From positions 62,001-126,000 of the forward strand of contig JADPYG010000006.1 in assembly GCA_017654735.1 (NCBI GenBank): 64,000 bases of DNA. The letters run 5' to 3'. This stretch comes from Vishniacozyma victoriae. Taxonomy: Eukaryota; Basidiomycota; Tremellomycetes; Tremellales; Bulleribasidiaceae. The position numbers and the translations under genes were made by a program. Under the pieces are notes generated by a model. That model ran no database searches. It saw only the letters and a program-made list of their open reading frames with translations, and was not told where the DNA came from. Below, one piece after another: positions 1 through 11,958 of the stretch (position 1 is the first letter of the stretch; each line of letters starts with the position of its first letter).

Positions 1-105
1 GCGGTTCTTATCTAGCAAGAATCAACTTACTTCTTCTCTACCAGCTACTATAGTATTCAAAGACCCCTCATCATCACGCAGCTGGACGATACATACCTTA
101 CAGTA

Positions 106-2155
106 ATGCCAGGCACAGCAAAGCGCAATTCATACGTCCCCGTTGACGACAAGACCGCCGGTCGGAGCCACAGCACACCGCGACAGGCCGACCGATTCGA
201 CCAACGCCTAGACACGGTCAAGCACGGTTCACCCAGACCTCAAACTCTAGAAGAGAAACTACGACTCGAAGCTCTCGGTCAGCATGCCCCAGGCAAAAGT
301 AAAGTAGTGACACTACCTCAATGGCCTCCTAGGCTCAACGAAGACCGTATAGCCTACTTGACACGTAAAGCGACAACATGGGCTCTCGCTCATAGTTTCG
401 TTCTTGTCCCGCCCCATCCTGCCGATGATGATATGGACCCTAGGGATCGACCTTCCAATCTACCCCCTATTCGAGCTCAACCCGCCCCATTATCGCTATT
501 CCCCACTCCATTCCCTCGTCGATTATATCAGCAAGCCAATTCTTTGCAGAACATGCTTAATGCGCTTTACTTGCGTGTCACCCTCGACTGGACGTTCATG
601 GATAGGATAATGGAGAAGGTCGCTCCAGTCGATGCGTTCCAAGCCCGATTATATCATTATGCGAAGAAGATGCGTGGACGGGCAAACACGGTATGTCCTG
701 CCAATTCTGCGTTGGTGGTTCATCGCTGATGAACAGAGTCGACAACTTGGTATCTTCCGATCAGATTACTTGCTTCACGAACAGGAAGTCGGTAAGCCAC
801 TCGAGCTACGTCAAGTCGAGTTCAACACTATCGCCTCTTCATTCGGCGCACTATCACAAAAAGCAAACGAGCTACACAGGTGAGTCATGCCAATTGGGAT
901 TGAGCTGATGGTAGGTACTTGACAAGCTCGACTGGTGGATATTGGGGAGTCGATCCATTATTGCAGGACATGCGAAATTATGCCTCGCCAAAAGCCCTTT
1001 ACGGTGTCTCCGAATCACTCGCTCATGCCTGGCGAGCTTACGGTAACAAACAAGCTATCGTCTTGATGATTGTCCAGCCGGGAGAGAGGAATATTTGGGA
1101 TCAGACTCTCATCGAGTACGAATTGCAATCACGGTATGTCAATCTTGAGCTTCCATCTCGAATACAGCTCATCAACTAGTCACGGAATCAGACTTGAACG
1201 AAGGACATTCAAGGAGCTACAGGACAAGCACAAGCCAATGGGTATCGAGAGGATCAAGAATCGATTACTACTCCCCGGGATGGTCGACGCTCATGGATGG
1301 TCCGAAGTTGCCGTTGTCTACTTCCGAGCCGGTTACGCACCGGAGGACATGATGGATGCAGGACCTGCTCCTTGGGAAGTCCGAGAAATAATCGAGAAAT
1401 CGACCGCTATCAAATGCCCTACGATGGCTATGCAACTCGCCGGTTGTAAGAAGGTTCAACAGGTCTTGGCGGAACCTGGTGTCCTCGAGGAGTTCCTACT
1501 TGGCGAGCAACGACCCGATACTGGTTTCGGAACTGGACGTGGAGTCTTGACGGATGCAGATGTCGTCCGCATTCGAGAGACCTGGATGGGCATGTGGCCA
1601 ATGGATCATACCCCCGCAGGCGAGGAGGGACGTAAACTCGCCATGACGGAGTCGGAACGATTCGTACTCAAACCACAACGAGAAGGAGGAGGAAACAACA
1701 TTTACCGAGGCGACATCCCACCCAAACTCCGTGAATTGTCACAGACAAAGGTCAAAGCTGGAACTCCATCCGCTATCGAACAGTACATCCTCATGGAATT
1801 GATCAAGACTCCTGAAGGACTGCATAATTGGTTATTGAAAGGAGGAGATATGGTCCCAAGAAAGGCCGAGGTGGTCAGCGAGTTGGGGATCTACGGGGCT
1901 ATTCTCTACTTGGACGAAAAGGTTGTTGTGAACAAGAAGATTGGATCTCTTCTAAGGACGAAAGGAAAGGAGAGTGATGAGGGTGGTGTTGCTATTGGTA
2001 TGTCCCCCTATTTCAATGAGTCGAGCTATACTGACAAGACAGGTATCAGTTCGATCGATAGTCCGCTCTTGGTCGAGGAGGATTATACTGGCGTACCTCA
2101 GTCTGGCGAAAAGGTTCCGGAAAAGCAACCATATGACCCAATCCTTGGTCTATAA
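106..2155 (+). CDS. GSH2: Glutathione synthetase
   Basis: ATP-dependent ligase that adds glycine to gamma-glutamylcysteine, the last step of glutathione synthesis in the cytosol. The start ATG is at 106 and the stop TAA at 2153-2155. Four short introns (691-736, 880-914, 1134-1179, 1998-2042) restore one frame; the last is 45 nt and in frame, so reading through it also stays open. The eukaryotic GSH synthetase signature is clear: FRSDYLLH and VEFNTIASSFG in the substrate-binding half, then FVLKPQREGGGNN (the glycine-rich ATP-grasp loop) and LMELI. The C-terminal half is one long exon. Total length (about 630 residues) exceeds yeast Gsh2 because of a charged N-terminal extension of about 60 residues. 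Its 3' end converges with the UIM protein gene. Identification is secure; only the exact N-terminus is uncertain. Confidence 0.95.
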
Positions 2156-2540
2156 AGTAAAGTGTACAGATGGACATTGCTCAGGGCTCGGGGGCCCAAC
2201 GATCGTAGGGATGGGATGTATCAAGTGCATATTGTTCAGTCCAGGGTGCAGTCTTGGCCGTCGGGTTCGACCATTAAATGCATGACAGTTGTTCCTTGTC
2301 CAATCGAATGATTACAGCTTTCAGTTCTGACACTTGCACTTCACATCTCCCAGATTCGATTCTGCTGGACTTTAGTGTCGATCAGGCCAGATGTATCGGG
2401 ACTAACTCTTGACACATATACTACACGTACATCCTCCACTGCAATATTCTGTACGCCATCAGGCTGTCACCTCGTCAATATACCCCTCCCATAACTCGAT
2501 TGAGAACACTCACATCGCCCTGATCTCGGAATGATGGCGA
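2156..2540. other. Convergent 3' region
   Basis: 385 bp between the stop codons of two convergent genes. It contains no open frame with coding character and presumably holds both 3' UTRs. Confidence 0.6.
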
Positions 2541-3907
2541 CTACATCACATCATATACCTGCCCCTTGACACACAAGCCAGGATGGGCCTTCAGAGCTAA
2601 AATCTTGGTTCTCCCCTCATTCCTTTCCATTGTAGACGATGTCTCCTCGACGAAGATTTTCACATCTGTCGCAACCATCCTCAAGCAGATGTTCGTTCGG
2701 ATATCGGTTTTCAATGCCTTCCACCATTCCGCAAGGGAGTATGCTAGGAGCCATTTCTGCTTCACTCTATGTCCTACCAATGGATCTTCGTGCCACCAAT
2801 TTGCCAGGGTTCGGAGGTTGTCCACTCTGTAGGGACGATGTAGACCGGAATTGAGGAACGCCCTGATTCGAGAGACTGAGAGTATCGTGATAGTAGGCAC
2901 TTCACTCGATCGGTAAACCAGATTACGGCTCTGCACAATGTCGGTGCGTTTTTTTGGTCGGATAGAAGTGGACTTGTCGTTAGGTGGTGATGCTGCGATT
3001 CAGAACAATGGACAAGGGAGTGGTATGGACTCACGATGCCTAAAGTTGAGGGCAAAAGTAGATACACCAGACCGAGTTTGTTGAACGAGCATCCTTCGAG
3101 GGCTTGTCACGGGTCTGGATGACGATCTACGCAAGATGGCTCTCTGGGCTTCTCGAATCGGCTCGAGAAGGTCCTCTTAAATATTAGCCAGCCAGCCAGA
3201 AAAAAATGGTTTAGATTAGTTTGATGACATACCATCCCGTGACTTCTCAATGGCATACTGTAAGATAGAGTCGTTCAGATCATCGTCATCGTTGGCTCGG
3301 GACTTCTTGAGGGCGTATTGTAGTAGACACTCATCGAGGTCGTCATCATCATCATCTGACCTCTCTTTCCTCTTCCTTCCTCCATCCGACATAGGGGCAT
3401 ACAAACTAGATTGAAGGTCTCGTACCTCCCTTTCAGTCAGCTCTCTATTTCTTCGCTCGGCATCGGCTTTTGTCTCGGCCACTCGAACTCGTTGCTCCAG
3501 CTCGGCAATGCGCTGGGCTTCATCGTTTGCGGGAGACCGTGTTTGAGTGGAACCCCGGTTCGAAGTGGATTGACGAGGTTCTGAGATGGGGGTTCGATAG
3601 TGAGTCAGTGGTGTTGAGAGCCTGGGATATTCTCTGTCGATACTTCTTCGTTCCTCGAATTCTTCGTCTTCGTCTTCATCGATGTCGACGATTCCCATCG
3701 CTCTTCGTTCACTTGCCCTGCTCGAGCTTGTTGATCCAGTGGATAGTGAGCTGCCTCTATTAGAAGAATGCATGATGGGAGTTGATCTTGGTGAGCGAGC
3801 CCTGTAAGAAGTTTCTAAGTAAATCAGAAAAGTCGAAGAATAGGAAAAACAGCCTTACGGGACGTCTCCCTGTCGTAGTAGACACTCCCTGAGTATCTTC
3901 GACTCAT
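2541..3907 (-). CDS. Hypothetical protein with two tandem UIM-like motifs
   Basis: Not a recognised named gene. Reading on the minus strand, ATG at 3907 and three introns (3802-3858, 3176-3232, 2993-3034, all GT-AG) give one frame ending at 2541. The N-terminal third is Ser/Arg-rich, then acidic, followed by a short predicted coiled coil (AELEQRVRVAETKADAERR). Next come two near-identical helices, LLQYALKKS and ILQYAIEKS (residues about 176-184 and 196-204), each preceded by a run of Asp. This is the ubiquitin-interacting motif pattern: acidic stretch, then Leu-x-x-Ala-hydrophobic-x-x-Ser. The C-terminal half (from about residue 240) looks globular, with WWHEDPLVGHRVKQKWLL, but matches no family I know. 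It is head-to-head with SYF2. A ubiquitin-binding role is inference from the motifs. Confidence 0.75.
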
Positions 3908-4149
3908 TGTGAGTTCTATTGATTACTATAAGTGTTGTGAAGGTCAGTAGATGATGCTTGCCATTCTTATTGCCTTGATATGCTTGCCGAAGATGAAGTA
4001 CAGAAGGAAGAGAAACAGGAGCCAAAAGTGCCACAAAGCAGTCACCTACTCGAGATTATAATTACGTAATCAACTCCCGCCACTCAGTTACATTCAAGCT
4101 ACAAACCACTATAATCTCTAATCTATCTAAACCATTATCATACATAGCA
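3908..4149. promoter_or_regulatory. Divergent promoter, UIM protein / SYF2
   Basis: 242 bp separating two divergently transcribed start codons, so both promoters must lie here. I could not assign individual factor sites. Confidence 0.5.
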
Positions 4150-5313
4150 ATGCCAGCTAAAGATCGTGGAACCCGCTCAGCGGCACCATCAGCATCACCA
4201 GCACCGGGTGGATCGCGATCATCACGCTCAAGATCTAGCAAGACGGCCGATAGCGTCAGCACAGAAGATAGCGTTGATGCTGTGAATGAGGACAATGGAA
4301 ATGATGAGGATGAAGATGAGGGACAGGAGGGAGTAGCATCTGCCGAGGTGGAAGAGGAGCAGCCAGAGACCGAGGCTGCGGTGGACGGTGCAAAGCTGTC
4401 AATGAAGGAGAGGATGGAAAAGATGAAAGAGCTACGGGGTAGAATGGTAAGTCTCCATTCTTTCACGCTACAACCGAACATGACTAATGTCAGAACCAAA
4501 GCACAGCAGCCAACCGACGCGATCTGATTGCAGACCACCAGAAATCAGCTGTTACAGCGAAGGAACTTGCCCGGCTCGAAAAACAGAAGAAGCTAGCTCA
4601 GACATTACGTCTCAAAGCGGAAGCTGAAGAGGATGGGGTCGATATGGAGAGGAAGAAGAACTGGGAATGGTCTATTGAGGAGAATGAGAGATGGCAGGCA
4701 AAGATGGATGAACAGAAGGCAAAAGCCGATAGTAGTTTCCACAGTAAGCTAGCGCTTCCATGTCCTCTAGAAGCAAGCTGACGAGTAGACGCCGAGGACG
4801 ATGCTTTCAAGAAGTATAATCGTAATATCAAGACTACCAAACCTGATTTACTCCAATACCAACGAGCCAAGGAATCGGCAATGGGTCTCGCCCCTGGTAC
4901 ATTAGTAGCAGCCAACGCTACCAACCAATCCCTGGCACTTGCCGGACCCAGTAGTAAAGGTCTCACAGATTCGGAAGATCTTTACAGAGGAGCCGATACT
5001 CTTGCTTATGGAGATCATAAGCCTAGTGAGGATGCTCTTGACCGAGTCTCTTCGAAAATCAACCAAGAGTACGTTTCGCTAATTCCATGGTCCTTTTTTA
5101 AGCTAACTCTCAGCCTCGGCAAGAAGAAGAGAAAGGCAAAGGACGACAGCAACGAGCCAGTCACATACATCAACGAGCGAAACAAGGTCTTCAACAAGAA
5201 GGTCGCTCGATACTTCGACAAGTATACCAAAGAGTACGTTCCACCAGTCTTAGGTGGTGTTTATGCTGACATACAGGATTCGATCAAGTTTCGAGCGAGG
5301 TACCGCATTGTAG
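4150..5313 (+). CDS. SYF2: Pre-mRNA-splicing factor SYF2
   Basis: Component of the Prp19-associated (NTC) complex of the spliceosome. Four introns (4447-4493, 4744-4788, 5069-5113, 5234-5276) join to a frame ending TKEIRSSFERGTAL-stop, which is the family's diagnostic C-terminus. Other family blocks: RKKNWEWSIEENERW, TKPDLLQYQRAKE and NKKVARYFDKYTKE. The first about 90 residues are a Ser/Glu-rich low-complexity extension not seen in short orthologs. The protein is highly charged and helical, as expected. It converges on the Pho85-type kinase gene, with 175 bp between stops. The identification is firm because the last exon is only 37 nt yet matches the family exactly. Confidence 0.93.
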
Positions 5314-5488
5314 TTTATCATGTTTCCATTATATTATCAACTTGTACCGCATGTATGACTGCATTTTCCTTTTAGAACAAGTCACCGAAATACATCACAT
5401 CGACACTATACGTATTGCTGTTCTACTCTTCACCCAAAAGTCGTCACATGCGTCGCACATCATACGTCTAATCCACTCCATTTCTACC

Positions 5489-7465
5489 TTAATACCGTCC
5501 CTCGGGGTTCATGTAGTATTGCTTTTCCTGTCAGCGGTCGTCAATCATACTAAAGATAGAGCCTACCTGTTGTTCCTGCTGGGCATGCTGAGCCTGAGCC
5601 ATCTGCATCTGCTGCGCATGCGCCTGGGCCTGTTGTGCCTGCACTTGAGCGGCGTAAGCCGGATCTGCAGAGTCAGTGACCGAGTATCCGGCAAGAGGTG
5701 CAAAAGGACTTACCACTCGCATAACGTTGCTGGTCTCGCGCCATCTGTTCCCGCTGTTGAGCATAGTACTGTTCCTGCTGTGCACCTATTCTGGCAAGTT
5801 CCTCCGGAGTGTTCCTGTATCCCTGAGGCTGCTGCATTTGCTGTTGTTGCATCTGCATCTGCGCCTGAGCCAATTGTTGCTGTTGCTGCTGGAGCGCTTG
5901 CTGTTGGAGTTGTTGTTGCTGTTGAGCCTGGACAGCTGCTGAAGCTTGCGAGGCTCGTGCTGCTACTCGTGGCGGGAGGGCGAGCGATGAGGTGGATGAG
6001 GAAACGGTGTTGGGGATGGTAGGTGGCGCGATCGGGCCAGAGGTAAAGTATGGGTGGGTGAGAGCTTGGTGGGCATCATAACGACGGTTTGGCTCGAATT
6101 GCAGTAGACCCTCGAGCAAGTTGATGGCTAGATGTTCAGCTTTTGTTCATCACAAGGTGAATTGGGCTTACCATCACGAGGAGCTTTGGGGATGATTGCG
6201 TGCAGAGGCTGCTTAGGGTGCCTAGCGAGAGCAGTCTTGATCTGGATCTCAGGCTACTTGTTAGTCGATCTCCAAATTAGACTGAAGAATCAATATACCG
6301 AATCATGTTTGATCTGAGCCAGAGTCTCGTTACTGGGTGTTCCAACAATCTTCATGATCTGAACCAATTGATCGGCATTGTCTCGTCCTCTGAACAGTGG
6401 GTATCCAGTGATCATCTCTGCCATACTGTCCATCAGTTCATCATCGCAGCCCGCGAGAACTGAAGCTCACATGCACCCTACACTCCACAAGTCGATACTT
6501 GTACTGTAAGTCCTTGAACCTAGTAGGACATCAGGAGCTCGGTACCATAGTGTGACGACCTGGGAATAAGCTATCGTCCTTGCTGAGAGCGACAGAAGAC
6601 TCACCTCGTTACTAAAGGTATTGACGGGTACACCGAAAGCTCGCGCTAGACCGAAATCACCAATCTTCAATTCACCTCTTCGGTTAATGAGCAAGTTCTG
6701 GGGTTTGAGATCACGGTGTAAGACTCGATTGTCGTGACAGAATGCGATACCCTACCTATCAGCTTATACAGTGGGTTATGAAAGCTGGACTGACATTCAA
6801 AAGCTGATATGTAAAGTTCTTGACAGTGTTCAAGTCCAGCGCACATCGATCTCCGTGAATATCCATGTATTTCTTCAAATCCTGTTCACAGAACTACCCA
6901 TCAGCTCCATATCCTAGATCTGATAAAACGCTCACTTCAAAAATGAGAACCAGCTTCGACTCGGTATGAATAACATCATGTAACCTGACGATATTGACGT
7001 GTTTCAATTCTATCTCGTCAAAACAGAACAGCATGTTGCTTGAAAGACGACTCACCCTTCATAAGACTGATTTCACGGATTGCGGTACTGGGTGTACCCT
7101 CCTCTGCATCGAGGTGGATCTCCTTCAGAGCGACGATTTCCGAAGTTGTACGTGATCGACCCTGCCAGTCAGCTTCTTAGTGTTCCGCAGGCAACGATGA
7201 CATTGTTGGTTGGCGCTGCTCGAGGGGACTATGTCGTGATCCCAGCCTACCGCATGGTTTCTACGGACATAGTCTACATTCAATCATGGCAAAGACTCAC
7301 CTTGTAGACCGTTGCATACGTCCCCTCACCAAGCTTCTCCAGTTGAACGTAATTCCTGCATATTAGCACCCATGCGAAAGTCAGGAGGAACTGGCCAATG
7401 GAGCAGGATTGCATGAAGGTGCCCACAGTCATAGAGGGTATGATTGGTGACAGCATAGCTTACAT
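5489..7465 (-). CDS. PHO85: Pho85-type cyclin-dependent kinase with Gln/Ala-rich tail
   Basis: CMGC Ser/Thr kinase of the Pho85/Cdk5 group, acting with cyclins in phosphate signalling, cell cycle and stress control. Visible motifs in order: [15 protein letters not shown] (glycine loop), [20 protein letters not shown] (PSTAIRE helix), HRDLKPQN (catalytic loop), DFGLARAF (Mg loop), [11 protein letters not shown] (APE region) and IDLWSVGCI. About nine introns are needed. The kinase core ends near PYFTSG, and a tail of roughly 130 residues follows, dominated by Gln, Ala and Met. It ends [10 protein letters not shown], and yeast Pho85 has nothing comparable. The initiator ATG is split: AT at 7465-7464, an intron 7356-7463, then G at 7355. 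No in-frame ATG exists upstream of the glycine loop in the unspliced frame. MAK5 lies upstream in the same orientation. Confidence 0.9.
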
Positions 7466-7854
7466 GATGAAGGAGTCTTAAACGCTTAGAGCGCAATGTC
7501 GTGAAAGTTGCAGTGGGTGGGCGCGAACGTGGGGTGACTTCTTTTGAGGACCGAGCAACAACGATTCAAATCGGCAGGAATGAAATGTGTGTGTTCGACC
7601 GGTGTGGGAAAGTGATGATGACTCTTTGCCGCGGAATATAGGTGAGACAGTGAGTTTCAAGAGATGTATAGTTAATAACTTGGTTGAATGTGAATGGCAA
7701 GAAGTAGAAGCGCGTCAACACGTGGTTTCGCCCGTTATCGCCGGACTTCAGCCCAGCACAAATGTATCAAGTGTATGCATGTATTATGCATCCTGACATG
7801 TACAAGGGCACCAGTATAGCGCTAGGTACATGAAGACATATCAAGGGAAAGAGT
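7466..7854. promoter_or_regulatory. PHO85 promoter / MAK5 3' region, with CACGTGG box
   Basis: 389 bp between two genes on the minus strand. It contains CACGTGG at 7719-7725, about 255 bp upstream of the kinase start; that heptamer is the classic Pho4-type bHLH site in yeast. Whether it functions here is unknown. Confidence 0.4.
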
Positions 7855-10632
7855 CTACAAAGTGCTAGCCTTGGGCTTGACGGGCTTTTTCTTGAAAAGC
7901 TTCTTTTTGGGTTTCTGGACTTCCTCATGGGCTTTGAGGGTAGGAGCGCCAAGTAATGTTCCATGGCCTATCAAATCAGTTTCATCCCAAGTGAAAAGAG
8001 AGGACATACCGGCTGAAGCCAACAGATTATCGATAATGACTTTACTTCCTGATGTTGGGTATTTCGCAGATACTCCCCTCGCTACCAATGGTTCTTTGAG
8101 GAGAGCCTTCAATTCTGCCTTGAGACCTTCTGCTTTGACCGTTCGTCTCGAAGATGGTCTGCCCTTGGTATGGAATGGGAGGTCGGTATCTTCAGGATCG
8201 GACAATCTGATTGTCAGCGCATGTAATAACTCGGAAAATGGGAACTTACAGTGAAGGATCTATATCCACATCCATAGCTTCTGCAGCTTCTTTCAACCAA
8301 TTCTTATCGTGATTCTCCTTCTTGACCACATGTTGAGCTTTCTCAATCTCTTTAGCCAAAGCTAATCGCTCTTTCAATTTCGGCAAGAATCCAGATTCGA
8401 TCGGTAGTTCAGGCATATCAAGTGCTGTTCTATCAGCTTGGCTACTCAAAGGGGTCATTCAGCTTACTTCTTCCGAGGGACTTCATCAATGCCCTCTGTG
8501 TACCCTTTTCCTCTGCTGAGCAGAGAAGTAAGGCGAAACCAGGTTTCTGAGCACGGGCAGTACGACCCGATCGATGAATGTACGCATCTGCCGTTCTTGG
8601 TAGATTGAAGTGAACGACGTGCTCAACGAGTGGGATATCGAGACCACGAGCAGCAACGTCGGTAGCAATGAGGACACCATTCTTGGACGATTTGAACCTG
8701 ATCATCAGCTCTTTGATCCAAAGGTTCCCGCCAGCTTACCGATCCAAATTCTTGAGACGCTGCCTTTGTTGTAATTGCGAGTGGAGGGGGAAGACTGGCA
8801 TTTGCAATACCTCAAAGAGAGGCATGAGTCGCCGGATACCGTCGATGGAACCGACAAAGACCAGAGATCGACCAGGGTATCGAAGTAGGAAGTAGTACAG
8901 GTACAAGTCCTGTCCGTCAGTTCCATACTGGTTGGGAGATTATAGACTTACTTTATCGCTCATGACGCAATCAATCATGCTCTCCTTGAGCATCTTGACT
9001 ACACCACCTTCAGGACTAAGATCAATGACCTCCGGAGCTTTATCTCGGAAATCAAGCCTCTCCACCAAGTCCTCTGGACAGTCAGCATCCAGTGCATCAC
9101 ACGAGAGAAGACTCACCCAACGCGGTAGCCTTCTTTGATCCCTTCTTGCTCACTCGCTGCTTTCGCTTCAAGTTGTTCTGGAGATCTTTTGATAATGTAG
9201 CAGAGAAGACGAAAGTCTGCATGTCTTCCCTTGCCTCTGTGTCGGATAGGACGTTGGCAGCGTTGGCGAATACTGGATCATCTTCGTCTGGACCAGTTGC
9301 CCTGATTGTTAGCTTTTGTAAGAAATGATCAAGTCAGCTTACTGAGGTTGACGTTCAGTGAGCCTGACGATGTTCTCCAATTCTGCGAAATGACCGTTCT
9401 CAATCATCCGATCGGCTTCATCGATACATAGGAATCGCATCGCACGAACACTAGCGGAGAGCTCCTCGTCCTACTGATCAGTTATAGTCCAATCTGTGAG
9501 GGTATACTCGACGTACCGACTTCATAAGATCCCAGAGACGACCAGGGGTAGCGACCAGGATATCACATCCCCTCTCGACGATTCTCTTTTGTTTCTGCGA
9601 ACTTAGACCACCAACAACACTTCCAATACTGATTCTTGGTGGTCCCTTGGTAGGTTCGACAGCCTGAGCGACGACCTTGTTCAAATGCTCGACTACTTGG
9701 ATAGCCAGCTCTCGAGTGGGACAGAGGATCAAAGCTGATAGTGGTCGTTTGTGACCTGCGATGGGTGGTGGTGATCGCAGAATGTGAGATAAGATGGGAA
9801 GGGAGTAGGCTAGGGTTTTACCAGATCCCTAAATTATCAGTCTTTGCTCTCTGATAAGCATGAGACTGGGCTCACAGTCTCGGCAACACCGACAATATCT
9901 CGCCCATCAAGTGCGAAAGGTAATGACCTCGTCTGAATATCGGTGGGTTTATTGAATTCCAAAGCTACCAATGCCTTCTTCAACGCATTATGCAATTCTA
10001 TCTCACTCCACGCTGGCAATTCGGAATCTGGGGTCAGCTTTGCAGAACAGTAGGGACATACCGTCGAATTCGGGCTCTGGCTCGACCTCCGCCTCAACCT
10101 CTTCATCCTCCTCGTCTAGTTCTTCTTGGTCGAATCCGGCGAATTCGGGAAACTCCTCTTCCTCGCCCTCTGACGCTGAGACGGCCTCCTCTTCATCTTC
10201 AGATTCCTCGACTACCTTGGGCACAACAGCCTTCTTCTTGCCCTTATCCTTCTTATGCTTCTTGCCTTGCGCGACGGCCGTATCCTCCTCTTCAGATACT
10301 TTTGGCTATCCGGTCAGCTCACCCTTTGCACGACGTAGCAGACATACCACAAATTTAGCGGTCTTCTGCCCATTCGCCCCTTCCTCCCACTTCACATCCA
10401 CCCCATCCAATTCTTCAAACATCATCATTCCCCCTCCATCATCAAACCCGCCCATAGGAGCAGTTTTGACCGGTTTCCAATTAAGTGCATCGGAGGGTAT
10501 GTTAAATCGTGACGATTTAGATTTCTTGCTTCTTCGTTCAGCTTTTGAACGTAGTTCCTCGGCTTCGACATGTTGGTCTGCCTTTGCCTCTGAGCGACGA
10601 CGCTTGCTACTTGATGCTCGTTCGATGGCCAT
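7855..10632 (-). CDS. MAK5: DEAD-box ATP-dependent RNA helicase MAK5 (DDX24 family)
   Basis: Nucleolar RNA helicase needed for 60S subunit maturation. The motifs are complete once introns are removed: Q-motif region [16 protein letters not shown] (I, interrupted by an intron between T and G), PTRELAIQV (Ia), TPGRLWDLM (Ib), [12 protein letters not shown] (II), FSATL (III), [12 protein letters not shown] (V) and HRSGRTAR (VI). The sequence [12 protein letters not shown], with GHF directly after the DEAD region, is specific for the MAK5/DDX24 branch. The N-terminal 150 residues are Lys/Arg then Asp/Glu-rich, typical of nucleolar proteins, and the C-terminus is basic ([14 protein letters not shown]). 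About ten introns; the final one is 7968-8010 or so. The promoter holds a perfect palindromic E-box. Confidence 0.92.
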
Positions 10633-10710
10633 GCTGTATGATGCTTGAGTATATGTGGGAAAGGACTGTAGAGTGAGCTTGGACGAACCAACTTTTGAAG
10701 GTCAGGCACA

Positions 10711-10722
10711 AGTCACGTGACT
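10711..10722. promoter_or_regulatory. Palindromic E-box upstream of MAK5
   Basis: AGTCACGTGACT is a perfect 12-bp palindrome centred on CACGTG, about 80 bp 5' of the MAK5 start codon. A related GTCACGTGAT lies in the NSE1/NOP8 promoter. CACGTG is the generic bHLH (Cbf1/Pho4/USF) site. Confidence 0.5.
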
Positions 10723-11458
10723 AAAATCGACCTTCTTCGAGGACCGTGCCCTATACCCAGCATCTACAGCTGCTGCTATCATCTTGGACATAGCATACAT
10801 GCATTCCAGACGAGTATTGTCGACTCTAGGTGGGCCGCCGGTAAGCATCCATAGACTGATGCGGCCTGATCCTGTACTGGTTTAATGTTGTAGGGATTAG
10901 GGGTAATCCAGGTATCCTTGAGAGGAGGAGGTGTCCTTGTACACACACAACCCCTTTGTTCCAAAGGTGTTGACAGAGGCTGTGCAGAAGGGGGTTGTTT
11001 ACCTTATGTACCCAACCCTTCCAGCAGTAATCAACAACTTCTTCCCTCTTTTCACCGTAGCTATACATCTTTTAATTACGTAAGAGACCGATTGTGTGGG
11101 CCAAGAAGCAAGAAGCAATCTCTCCATCTCCTTATCATCGTTACATCCTTCTATCAAGCAATAAGCTCTGATCCCAGTCGGTCTTACCCCGCAATCGATA
11201 GATATCGAGACACGAGCGCCCAGAATCCTGCTCATCACCAGAAAGGGTGACACGCGGTGTCATTGATCGCAGAATCACTCGAACCTTGATTGACCTCCCC
11301 CTGACGACAGGCAAACTCGGGGAACGCGACCCACCAGATCAAGACCCCTCGGTTAAGGATCACTGCATGTATGTATGTCTCAGAACCTGGCGCCAAGAGG
11401 TCCAGGGGAATACTTTCACGTAAAATTGACCGCGGAACTGATATCTCAGGTAACGAAA

Positions 11459-11530
11459 ATGCCAGATGAATGGATACAAATGCCAGATGATTTATAAAAT
11501 GCCAGATGATCAGTTGGAGATGCCAGATAA
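11459..11530. repeat. Four phased copies of ATGCCAGATRA
   Basis: ATGCCAGAT begins at 11459, 11480, 11499 and 11520, i.e. spacings of 21, 19 and 21 bp, close to two helical turns. Three copies continue GA and the last continues AA (forming GATAA). The array lies 430-500 bp upstream of the permease ATG. It looks like an operator-type array for a DNA-binding protein, but no factor is assigned. Confidence 0.7.
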
Positions 11531-11958
11531 TGATATCGAAGCATACGCAATACTACCACAACAGGCTATTCTCTGTCGAATTCACTCTGTTCCATTTCCA
11601 ATCGACTGCCGGCAGAACATGACGGGCCGAGTATCATCCGCCTCACGGAGCGGCGCGGCACGATCGACTCCCTCGCCCCCACCCCCCTCACTCGTCGGCA
11701 ATTCGATACGATCCCCCTCCACTGTCCCAAATTAACTCCACAATATCTTGGCACATGCTGACTCACCTTGTCAAGTCTCTCTCTTTCCACCTATTTTGCC
11801 TAAAAGCCGCACGGCGAAACTATACGCCATGTCCTGATTCCTGGAATTCGGACCGGGGTTATCTTTGAATCCTGGATGGTGACCCACCACTTACAGCTCG
11901 TATAATACAAAGCCCCCATGGCCCCCCTTTTCTAGTTCATCCCACCCCACACTCGAAA

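Larger units (their letters stand above)
10633..11958. promoter_or_regulatory. Divergent intergenic region MAK5 / MFS permease
   Basis: 1.3 kb without convincing coding sequence, though short open frames occur on both strands. Two structures stand out. One is the palindrome AGTCACGTGACT near 10711-10722, just upstream of MAK5. The other is a set of four evenly spaced copies of ATGCCAGAT at 11459-11530, on the permease side (annotated separately). The last 80 bp before 11959 are C-rich and probably form the permease 5' UTR. Confidence 0.55.

Noticed and set aside
5673..6119. Long plus-strand Leu/Val-rich open frame opposite the kinase tail
   Set aside because: It is the complement of the Gln/Ala-rich coding tail; the minus strand has the kinase, introns and stop.
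10779..11253. Short overlapping frames upstream of the permease
   Set aside because: No plausible splicing, family resemblance or compositional bias; treated as intergenic.
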